Origin: Planctomycetota bacterium
GTDB taxonomy: Bacteria > Planctomycetota > J058 > JARGOJ01
Direction: 5' to 3'
DNA length: 11,431 nucleotides
NCBI GenBank assembly: GCA_029210225.1
Contig: JARGOJ010000002.1
Location: 10,749 to 22,179 of the forward strand
Shown here: positions 1-6,216 of the stretch, piece by piece
How the letters are laid out: each line of letters opens with the position of its first letter
How positions within the stretch are numbered: the first letter of the stretch is position 1
Notes under the pieces: model-generated
What the model was told of the DNA's origin: nothing
The model's input: only the letters and a program-made list of their open reading frames with translations
Databases searched by the model: none
Translations under genes and position numbers: made by a program

Positions 1-1762
1 AATAAAATGAAAAGACCTCACTTCGATAACGCTTCTTCTTGGCAAAAGGAATGAGAATCTCAAATCCGGTGTCACTAAGCCCCGTCTTGAAGGCATGGAA
101 AGACTTGGCTTCACAGAGACGCAAGTCCGTAGGGGTGACCTTGTGAAACAGCTCCTGAATCTGAAACGGCGTCAATTTATTCCACGGCCAACGCAATTCC
201 CCTCGGCCTTTCTCGGCGGAGAGAATTAAATGAGTGTCGTCTGCGTCTTTCAATCGGGCTTTAATATTCCCAGGCAATGTCAACTCTGGGCGATCTTTGA
301 AAGACATAGACCCCATCTTGATCATCGCCTGAACAAGATCGCGAAGCGCGAGAACTTGTTGTCTTAACCAATGAACCTTAAAGCGCTCTTTCTCTCGGAG
401 ATTCAATTCGAGGATTTGGTCGAGCTTCTCTCGCGCCGGTTTGAAATCGAGACGAAGCGCTAATTGAATCGCGTCGTGCTCCAGAGTGCTGGCCTCCGCG
501 CTATAACCATCTCCCGGGCCTCGACGCTCACTCTGACTGGCAATTTGATTTTCAAAGAGCTTGACCAAGGCGTCCAATTTGCCGTCGAAGCTCAATCCCC
601 GATAGAGATCTCGCGACTCAAGCACCAAGATCAATGATTGAACCGGGCCCATATTCTGAGCCATTAAGTTCGCCCGGGCTGACAAATCTTGAAAGGCCTC
701 TTCCGCCATGCGTTCAATACGTAACTGCTCGCGCTTCGCCTGAATAGCCGCTTTACTCCTGGGATCCACAACCACCGCTAATCCGAGCAGCGAGTAGGAC
801 CGCCCCCAATCTCCAGCGAACTCTACCTTCTTTGCCTCCGACAAGAGCTTCGCCAAGACCCGCCCCGAGCCTCCGCTTCCCTGCCGCTTAAGCAAACTCG
901 AATAGAAGCGAGCGTCGGGCGCTCGTCGGTCCCCTGGAAAACGCCGAGAAAAGCCCTCCAGCCCTGTCACTAAACTCTTTGTATCAAGCTTCTGCAAACG
1001 CCCCCAAGCCACGTCAGCGTCCGTCGCCGCGCCACTCTTCGCGGGTCCATTCTCCGGCGTCCCCGAGGACCCCTTCTTCTTTGAATCACTTGAGTCCGCG
1101 ACCTGGTTATCCTCGCCGACGTCGTTGCTCTTCATTTTCTTCAGGAAGAACCAAGCCACGATTAAGACAATGACAATGGGCACAGCTGTCCGAGCCCACT
1201 GCTGCATCTTACGTTGGCGACGATAGGCCAATCGATCGGAGTACGACTCCCCTTCATCATCCGACTCTTCATACTCATCGAGGTCCTCGGAGGACACTTG
1301 ATCGATCTCTGACTCAGACTCTGGCTCAGGCTCCGGCGCTCGCTTAGGAGCTTTTCTAACGGCGCTTCTCTTTGTTGGGGATCCATCAGCCTTGGCGGCC
1401 TTCTTCTTTCGGCTCCGTTCGGCGGACTGTTTCTTGAGCGCCTTCGCCTCTGCTTCAGCCTTCTCCTTTGTTTGCAAGATCAGGGTCGAGTCCCCAAGGC
1501 TCAGCTCATCCCCAGGCTTCAGCCGCCCTTCTCCTCTCCTTGGCTTCTTCCCATTGATCTTCGCGCTTCGTTCAGAGCTCTCGTCCTTGAACATCACCCC
1601 GTTGCCCTGGCAAAGGAAGCGGCAGTGCAGCTCTTCGAGCCCCGGTTTATCGAGTTGAATGTCACAGCTCGCGCCCCGCCCCAAGGTCGCCTCATCCCCT
1701 GGGATTGGCAAGATTCGGACCTTTCCCACACCATCAAAAAGCTGAAGAACGAACGCTGTCAC
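1..1762 (-). CDS. Membrane-anchored FHA-domain protein (C-terminus beyond window)
   Basis: The reading frame is open from GTG at 1762 to the left edge, giving 587 codons without a stop. GTG is chosen because an in-frame TGA lies two codons upstream and a GAGGTG Shine-Dalgarno sits five bases before it. Residues 1-98 form an FHA domain, a phosphothreonine-peptide reader: G28-R29, S32, D34, H46 and N70-G71 match the conserved loop residues, although the serine usual three places before the histidine is absent (E43). Residues 99-190 are a charged linker, first Lys/Ala-rich, then acidic (PEPESESE). A membrane helix spans about 192-207, flanked by RRQRK before and KKMK after. If FHA is cytoplasmic, as in the family, the roughly 380 residues after the helix are outside. 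That part is helical, repeat-like and unrecognised; near the edge it has a segment WPWNKLTP seen in similar forms in planctomycete proteins (from memory). Likely role: sensing or scaffolding linked to Ser/Thr kinase signalling. No kinase is in the window. Confidence 0.85.
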   Translation of the reverse strand, partial: MTAFVLQLFDGVGKVRILPIPGDEATLGRGASCDIQLDKPGLEELHCRFLCQGNGVMFKDESSERSAKINGKKPRRGEGRLKPGDELSLGDSTLILQTKEKAEAEAKALKKQSAERSRKKKAAKADGSPTKRSAVRKAPKRAPEPEPESESEIDQVSSEDLDEYEESDDEGESYSDRLAYRRQRKMQQWARTAVPIVIVLIVAWFFLKKMKSNDVGEDNQVADSSDSKKKGSSGTPENGPAKSGAATDADVAWGRLQKLDTKSLVTGLEGFSRRFPGDRRAPDARFYSSLLKRQGSGGSGRVLAKLLSEAKKVEFAGDWGRSYSLLGLAVVVDPRSKAAIQAKREQLRIERMAEEAFQDLSARANLMAQNMGPVQSLILVLESRDLYRGLSFDGKLDALVKLFENQIASQSERRGPGDGYSAEASTLEHDAIQLALRLDFKPAREKLDQILELNLREKERFKVHWLRQQVLALRDLVQAMIKMGSMSFKDRPELTLPGNIKARLKDADDTHLILSAEKGRGELRWPWNKLTPFQIQELFHKVTPTDLRLCEAKSFHAFKTGLSDTGFEILIPFAKKKRYRSEVFSFY

Positions 1763-1895
1763 GAATCACCTCGAAGTTTTCTTGATAGGCCCCAGGGGAC
1801 CATGACACTTAGGAGCCATGGAACTGTTACGCTGACCCGGAATGCCATGCCATAACATGCCATACTTTTTACACAGCTTTCACACAGAGCCTCTC
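1763..1895. promoter_or_regulatory. Divergent intergenic region with ATGCCAT repeats
   Basis: This 133-bp gap separates the divergent FHA and DUF3750 genes, so promoters for both should lie here. I cannot identify convincing -35/-10 boxes. Three copies of ATGCCAT begin at 1842, 1847 and 1857; the last two extend to ATGCCATA and are exactly 10 bp apart, one helical turn. A GC-rich near-palindrome (GGCCCC AG GGGACC) lies around 1788-1801. Either could be a protein-binding site, but nothing shows that they are used. Confidence 0.35.
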
Positions 1896-2708
1896 ATGAC
1901 AAAAACTTCTATGATCCTCATCCTCCTACTAAGCCCGCTTCTTTCCTCATGTGCCGGGTTGGGGTCGCTGAATGCTCCGGCTTTCGAGAAGATTCACTCG
2001 GACAAAGAAACGACGAATCACCATCACCACCACGACCAGGACTTCGCTTCAAGCCGTAGCCATCCGGGTGAATGGGTTGTTCAGCTGCGTTATTCCAAGC
2101 TCAACGCCCCGGCGTTGCGACACATTTCCTGCCACTACTTGTTCACGATTTATGACCCAGACAAGAGAGCCTGGGAGCGCCGTGAACTCTGGCGTCGTGG
2201 TCCCTTCTTTAGCCAGCTAAAACCCACAAAGACAATGGATTGGGGGCATATGAGAAAAAACATGTTCAAGCCTGATCGCCCCATTGGGTCGAGGAATGTC
2301 ATGGTGGTTCAGGATGAATGGCGAGGAGAGGAAGCCTTGCGCTTGGTGAAGGTTCTCAGAGATCCCGAGGCCTACCCTCGGCGTCACCGCTATTGGGGCT
2401 GGCCCGGCCCGAACAGTAACACTTATGCAGCCTGGGTCCTTCGGGAAGCCTCCGTCAGCGCGGACATGTCGCCCCTGGCGATTGGCAAAGACGACCTCGG
2501 CATGATTGGCTTCGCCCCCAGCACAAGTAAAACAGGGCTTCAGTTCTATGCGTTTATTGTTGGTTGGAAGCTCGGCCTGCTCGATGGCGTTGAGCTTCAT
2601 CTCTTAGGAGGACTCACCCTGGGCATCGATTGTTGGCCACCAGCGCTCAAGACACCCTTCGGCCGCCTTGGATGGCAAGAGACCTTGGGAGAAGTTCACA
2701 AACACTGA
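1896..2708 (+). CDS. DUF3750 family lipoprotein with natural His5 tract
   Basis: This is a 270-residue lipoprotein. Residues 1-18 are a lipoprotein signal peptide with lipobox L-S-S-C, so Cys19 would be lipidated and the protein anchored on the outer face of the inner membrane or in the outer membrane. The ATG at 1896 is preferred to one at 1842 because it starts directly before the signal peptide and has AGAG six bases upstream. Residues 58-265 match DUF3750 as I know it: an opening EWVVQLR strand, the hallmark WPGPNSNTY (169-177), AIGKDD (195-200), and a C-terminal LGLLDGVELHLLGGLTLGID block. The family's function is unknown. Residues 42-46 are five consecutive histidines followed by DQD in the flexible stretch after the lipid anchor, a possible metal-binding patch and not a family feature known to me. 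The gene diverges from the FHA gene and ends one base from the oppositely oriented HEAT gene. Confidence 0.85.
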   Translation: MTKTSMILILLLSPLLSSCAGLGSLNAPAFEKIHSDKETTNHHHHHDQDFASSRSHPGEWVVQLRYSKLNAPALRHISCHYLFTIYDPDKRAWERRELWRRGPFFSQLKPTKTMDWGHMRKNMFKPDRPIGSRNVMVVQDEWRGEEALRLVKVLRDPEAYPRRHRYWGWPGPNSNTYAAWVLREASVSADMSPLAIGKDDLGMIGFAPSTSKTGLQFYAFIVGWKLGLLDGVELHLLGGLTLGIDCWPPALKTPFGRLGWQETLGEVHKH

Positions 2709-2709
2709 G

Positions 2710-3987
2710 TTATCGGGCTTTTCGGATGTCACTTTCGATCGCTGAAATAGCAGAAGCGGCCTCAAATCGCAGGGAGCCTGTTTCCGACTGAAAAAACTCG
2801 CGCAATGAGTCCAAGCCGGGTTTTGCTTGATGTCCGAGGTCGCCGAGGAGACGAATCGCGTGACGCTTTTCTATGACTCGGCCGGTTTCTAGAATAAGCA
2901 CCAGGGTGTCAACTCCCTGTGTGCTTTCGGATGTGGCCGCTGCCAGCGCGGTCATGGCGTTGAGGCGTTGACGATCGTCGAGGATATCTTCTATGAGCAT
3001 TTCAATAGAGCGCGCCGTCTTAATGCGGCCGAGGGCTCGATAGGCGCCAATACTGATTTCCCGATCGCTGGAGAGACGCATTTTCAGGATATCTGGGATA
3101 GCTGCTGCTGCCTTTTCCTCAAGAAGCTCTAAGGCTCGAAGGGAGGCAATGCGACGGAGTGGATCGTTTCCTCGGAGTTCTCGGCAGAACTCGTCGAGCA
3201 TCGTGGTGCCAGCGATGGAGCCGAGGGCGACGGCGAGGTAGCCTCTCAATTCGCCGTCGTCCGAGTCCCACATGGCGCGGAGGGTTTCTTTGGCGTCTGC
3301 GGCTTTGCTCTTTAGCACTTTCAATGCGCTCAAGGACTGCCTTTGAAGCTCTGAGTCGCCATTCTTTAAGGATCGAATGAGAGCCGGGACCGCCTTTTCG
3401 GCGTGAGCCCCGAGCCGGGTTAACAGCTTGGCGGCAACCACACGTTGGCGTCCCTGGCCGTAATCGAGAGTTTCGATGAGCAAGGGGATCGCCTCGGCCT
3501 GGAATTGAACGAGCAGCTCTCCCGATTCACTGGCGGTGTAATGATCGTTGCTGTTGCAGTTGTCGAAGAGCGTTTGCAGGAGGACCGCCGAGCGATGCCC
3601 AAGCTGAGTGAGGGCCTCGGAGGCCCGTCGCCGAACCATCTCTGAGGAATCTCCCAGGGCCAACTGAAGCGCGGGAATGGCGCAGTGGCCGAGCTCACCG
3701 AGACGACCGAGCAGGTCTGCGCAGTTATATCGAGCTGTGGCTTCGGAGTGTTTGAGACCGGCGATGAGTGGGGTTAGGGCGCGGCCACCGAGGCCTTCCA
3801 GGCGTTTGGCGGCCTCAAAACGCGTCTCCCAATCCCTCGCGCCGAGCTGCTCTAACCACTCTGAGGGGGAGCGGCCGTGGTGTTTCCAGTCGAGGCGGTC
3901 CACTAAGGCGCCCCACTCCCGAAGCGCTTGGACATCGTCGGGGCAAGCTTGAATGCGGCGTTCGAGTATTTCGAGGCGCTGGTCCAT
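2710..3987 (-). CDS. HEAT-repeat (PBS-lyase type) protein
   Basis: The 425-residue protein has no signal peptide or membrane segment, so it is probably cytoplasmic. After a helical N-terminus (1-45), helical pairs repeat about every 30 residues from roughly 52 to 420. They carry the typical pattern of short HEAT/PBS-lyase repeats: R-x-x-A-A-x-x-L-x-x-L-G, then a proline-led helix such as P-A-L-I-R-S-L or P-L-I-A-G-L. I see about ten to eleven units, among them 52-80, 85-112, 181-207, 278-304, 311-335 and 374-400. Such solenoids bind proteins; no catalytic residues of the heme or bilin lyases can be claimed, and the partner is unknown. ATG 3987 is the first possible start, because an in-frame TAA lies two codons upstream; no strong Shine-Dalgarno is visible. 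The gene is convergent with the lipoprotein gene and is separated from the Usp gene behind it by 137 bp, so it may have its own promoter. Confidence 0.88.
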   Translation of the reverse strand: MDQRLEILERRIQACPDDVQALREWGALVDRLDWKHHGRSPSEWLEQLGARDWETRFEAAKRLEGLGGRALTPLIAGLKHSEATARYNCADLLGRLGELGHCAIPALQLALGDSSEMVRRRASEALTQLGHRSAVLLQTLFDNCNSNDHYTASESGELLVQFQAEAIPLLIETLDYGQGRQRVVAAKLLTRLGAHAEKAVPALIRSLKNGDSELQRQSLSALKVLKSKAADAKETLRAMWDSDDGELRGYLAVALGSIAGTTMLDEFCRELRGNDPLRRIASLRALELLEEKAAAAIPDILKMRLSSDREISIGAYRALGRIKTARSIEMLIEDILDDRQRLNAMTALAAATSESTQGVDTLVLILETGRVIEKRHAIRLLGDLGHQAKPGLDSLREFFQSETGSLRFEAASAISAIESDIRKAR

Positions 3988-4124
3988 GGTTTAGAACCAA
4001 TGAGCTTTCACGAATGAAAAGGAACTCAAGTTAGACCTAATAGTCTAAGGCGCCCGGGGATTTTTGCCCGGAAATTCGACCGGGGAAATTTTCGCGGCCG
4101 AGTCTCCCCAGCTCTTTTATTGGC
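3988..4124. promoter_or_regulatory. Intergenic region upstream of the HEAT gene with GC-rich dyads
   Basis: This gap lies between the Usp stop and the HEAT start, both genes on the minus strand. At 4054-4090 it holds GC-rich self-complementary pieces (CCGGG, an eight-base loop, CCCGG, then a second CCGGGG) that could form weak stems on the transcript leaving the Usp gene. None has a clean U-tract, so calling a terminator is doubtful. A cleaner inverted repeat nearer the HEAT start is listed separately. Confidence 0.3.
4031..4048. repeat. Perfect 6-bp inverted repeat, candidate operator
   Basis: TTAGAC, a six-base spacer CTAATA, then GTCTAA is a perfect dyad. It lies about 44 bp upstream of the HEAT-gene ATG on that gene's coding strand. 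The size and AT-rich arms suit a dimeric repressor site or part of a promoter. The lack of a following T-run argues against a terminator. Confidence 0.3.
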
Positions 4125-5036
4125 CTAAGGCGCTGTGGCTTCGGGCTTTTTGACAACCAAGATCGGCACCGAGCTATGCTTTAGGACTCTCTCGGTCACG
4201 CTACCAAGCCAGAACTTTTGCCATCCCCCTCGTCCGTGGGAGGCGATGACAACCAGAGCGGCACCAGTCTCCTGGACAACCGTTTCGAGCCCAGCCCAAA
4301 CACTGTCATCCACGAAGGCAGAGCTGGCCTCGATGCCCTGATCCGTCAATTCTTTAGTCAGCGCTGCGAGTTTCTCCAGAGCATCGTCTCGGTGATTCTT
4401 CCAGAAGACCATCAACGCATCGTGGTTGGCGAGGCCATCAAAGTCGGCGAAGAACTCCGAGTAGCTCTGACAATAGATAAGGTGGACCTTGTAGCCATAG
4501 TCTTTGGCCATTTTCGCGGCGGTCTCGAACCCTTGCCTTGAACAATCTGAAAAGTCAGTGGGAACAAGGATTGTCTTGGAGACCGTCGAGCCTTCCTTAC
4601 GATCCTCCGCTGGAACAAGAAGAACTGGCTTTTCCGCCTGCTCAAGGATCCGCTGACTGACATGTCCGATTGTCAGACGGTTGAAGAAGCCTTTGCTCTG
4701 CCGCCCGACAACGATCAAATCGAAGTCCTCTAGCCTCGCGACCCTTGGTATACACTGCTCTGGCGTCGCTTCCATGATTCGGGTTTTCGATTCCACCTCG
4801 TGCTTCGTCAACCACTCAACCTGAGGCTTAATCTTCTCTAAAGCCTTCTCTCGAATCTGCCTATGCTCCTCTGAGAGCAGCACCCCAAGCCCCCAGGCCT
4901 TCACACGATCAAAGCTCAGGGCATTGATCAATTCGACCTTCGCGGGAGCCCCCAGGAGGCCAAGTTGAAATGCTTCTCGAAGAGCTTGAAAGCTATTCTC
5001 GGAACCATCTGTCGCTAGCAAAATCTTGTCAAACAT
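4125..5036 (-). CDS. Tandem universal stress protein (two UspA domains)
   Basis: The 303-residue cytoplasmic protein consists of two UspA (HUP-fold) domains. Domain 1 (about 1-142) begins FDKILLATDGS and ends in EKPVLLVP. Domain 2 (about 153-297) begins KTILVPTDFSD and ends in VPILVVKK. The second domain keeps most of the nucleotide motif G-x2-G-x9-G-S/T as A-S-H-G-(9)-G-S (265-279), plus D161, so ATP binding is plausible there. In domain 1 the same motif is G111-RQ-S-(9)-G-H and is degraded. Two ATGs are possible. The one at 5036 is preferred because the GGAGG is eight bases before it but only two bases before the ATG at 5042; the latter would add Met-Ala. Known family role: stress survival and signalling by nucleotide-dependent or nucleotide-free contacts; the specific partner is unknown. 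It diverges from the secreted-protein gene at 5174. Confidence 0.93.
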   Translation of the reverse strand: MFDKILLATDGSENSFQALREAFQLGLLGAPAKVELINALSFDRVKAWGLGVLLSEEHRQIREKALEKIKPQVEWLTKHEVESKTRIMEATPEQCIPRVARLEDFDLIVVGRQSKGFFNRLTIGHVSQRILEQAEKPVLLVPAEDRKEGSTVSKTILVPTDFSDCSRQGFETAAKMAKDYGYKVHLIYCQSYSEFFADFDGLANHDALMVFWKNHRDDALEKLAALTKELTDQGIEASSAFVDDSVWAGLETVVQETGAALVVIASHGRGGWQKFWLGSVTERVLKHSSVPILVVKKPEATAP

Positions 5037-5173
5037 AGCCATTTCCTCCAGGTTAAAGGTCTACGATTTTCTTAAGCAATCGAAGCGCCAATTTTGACGA
5101 TGAATTAAAGTTCGGATCAGCATTTGCGATTTCAAGTGTTGAACGACTTCTCAAGACGGAAACGGAGCCTCTC
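5037..5173. promoter_or_regulatory. Divergent promoter region of the Usp and secreted-protein genes
   Basis: This 137-bp AT-richer gap should hold the promoters of both divergent genes. For the minus strand a strong Shine-Dalgarno (GGAGG, seen as CCTCC near 5045-5049) is clear. For the plus strand, TTGACG at 5094-5099 resembles a -35 box, but no good -10 follows at 17 bp. GGAG at 5164-5167 is the ribosome site for the gene at 5174, with a six-base spacer. Confidence 0.45.
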
Positions 5174-6127
5174 ATGTCCCCTTCTATGCTCCTAAGAGCG
5201 TTTTTTTTCCTCGCTCTCCTAAGCCTCCCTTGCTCAGCTTATGGGCAAGATCTGAGCCAAGAAACCGCGAAGTATTTCCCGCCTCGTCAGAAAAAATCCG
5301 CGCTTTGCTTTCGCCGAGTGGTAGCGGAGACGGTCACGATTCCGCCCAGCTTTTACTTAGAGACTTTTCGCGCTCGCGAAAACCGCTTTGTTATTGAGTC
5401 GAACTCTGGATCTGGGGAGATGTTCAAGACCGATGAATGGGGTCGTCCGGTCTTGATGGCCAGTTTGATTCCCAATGGCAGGACCCAGTTGGTCTACGAC
5501 CCTCCGTTGGTCATGTTTCCCACCACGCTTCAGCCAAAGCAAGTCTTTGAGAGCGAGTCTTTTGTGAGGGTGAATTCGATGTCTGGAGCGATCCTCACTC
5601 GCATCACTCGCCGCGTCCAGCTCCTTAAGGTCGAGGACCTTAAGCTCTGGACAAGCCTCTTCAAGGACTGCCTCAAGGTGAAAGTCACCATGACTTATTA
5701 CCCGGAAGATCCGAGGAAACCCCAAGCTCAGGTGGAGGAAATCTGTTGGCTCGCTCAGGGGCGGGGCATCATCTGTCGCAAAGGAACCGTAAGGCTCAAA
5801 AAACCAGGCAGTAAAAAGTTCACGATCAGCCACCGAGTCCACGATGAGGATGTCCAAATCAACCTTGGCAACATCGCCCACTTTGCTCAGCATTTGATTA
5901 AAGAGAGCATCATCTACAAAGACCAAGAGGCGAAGGCTGGCGAGATACTGAAGCGCTTGCTTGATGCGCTTTCGCAAAACAAACGTAGCGACGCAAACGC
6001 CGTGCTTTGGGAGCTCAATCAGTGCCTCCTGGTGGCCTCCGTACGCAAGCGCTTTCAGGAAGAAAAGAACCCGGCGCCGTCTAAGAAACCCAGCCCAAAG
6101 GCAAAGGCTAAAGCTCGGCTCTATTGA
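5174..6127 (+). CDS. Secreted protein of unknown function
   Basis: I do not recognise a family for this 317-residue protein. Residues 1-24 form a clear Sec signal peptide (a phenylalanine/leucine core, then SAYG before Gln25). Cys20 follows proline and does not make a proper lipobox, so a soluble periplasmic or outer-surface protein is expected. Residues 45-230 look mostly beta-stranded. They include paired segments around FKDCLKVKVTMTYY and EEICWLAQGRGIICRKG that recall DUF3108-like periplasmic proteins, where a conversion-factor strand precedes an 'apGvGlv'-type turn; that is only a resemblance. Residues 235-295 are helical and the tail (298-315) is rich in Lys, Pro and Ala. The cysteines at 45, 166, 191 and 201 could pair. 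The start is fixed by GGAG six bases upstream. The opposite strand is also open over most of the gene, but it has no signal, RBS or domain. Confidence 0.8.
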   Translation: MSPSMLLRAFFFLALLSLPCSAYGQDLSQETAKYFPPRQKKSALCFRRVVAETVTIPPSFYLETFRARENRFVIESNSGSGEMFKTDEWGRPVLMASLIPNGRTQLVYDPPLVMFPTTLQPKQVFESESFVRVNSMSGAILTRITRRVQLLKVEDLKLWTSLFKDCLKVKVTMTYYPEDPRKPQAQVEEICWLAQGRGIICRKGTVRLKKPGSKKFTISHRVHDEDVQINLGNIAHFAQHLIKESIIYKDQEAKAGEILKRLLDALSQNKRSDANAVLWELNQCLLVASVRKRFQEEKNPAPSKKPSPKAKAKARLY

Positions 6128-6216
6128 TTCGCTGTGAATGAGCAAGAATCGGGTCGCGTCTCCTCTTTCTTTTCGGGATAGTCCTCCTTTCTAACACTGA
6201 CAGGAGGACCCCGTTT
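6128..6216. promoter_or_regulatory. Leader region of the Ada-like gene
   Basis: This 89-bp gap lies between two plus-strand genes. Only the stem-loop described at 6181-6209 stands out. AATGAGCAA near 6133 contains both halves of the enterobacterial Ada box (AAT and GCAA), but with two rather than six bases between them, so I do not call an Ada site. Confidence 0.35.
6181..6209 (+). promoter_or_regulatory. Stem-loop covering the Shine-Dalgarno of the Ada-like gene
   Basis: GTCCTCC (6181-6187) and GGAGGAC (6203-6209) are perfect 7-bp complements around a 15-base loop. The right arm contains the AGGAGG ribosome site, nine bases before ATG 6217. GGG at 6176-6178 could add three pairs with the CCC that follows the right arm, across a small bulge. 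In mRNA this would hide the ribosome site, giving translational control or damped expression. No aptamer is visible, so this is not called a riboswitch. Confidence 0.5.

Noticed and set aside
979..1855. Several short plus-strand frames opposite the FHA gene
   Set aside because: They are proline/serine/arginine-rich shadows of the FHA gene, which is open over the whole stretch and has a recognisable domain.
4050..4110. Rho-independent terminator after the Usp gene
   Set aside because: Stems are only about five GC pairs with loops of eight, and no U-tract follows; several alternative pairings compete.
6133..6141. Ada box (AAT…GCAA) before the Ada-like gene
   Set aside because: The half-sites are two bases apart rather than six as in the known E. 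coli box, and the protein lacks the domain that reads the box after methylation.
5357..6145. A 262-codon frame on the minus strand, opposite the secreted protein
   Set aside because: No domain, signal peptide or ribosome site. The plus-strand gene has all expected signals.
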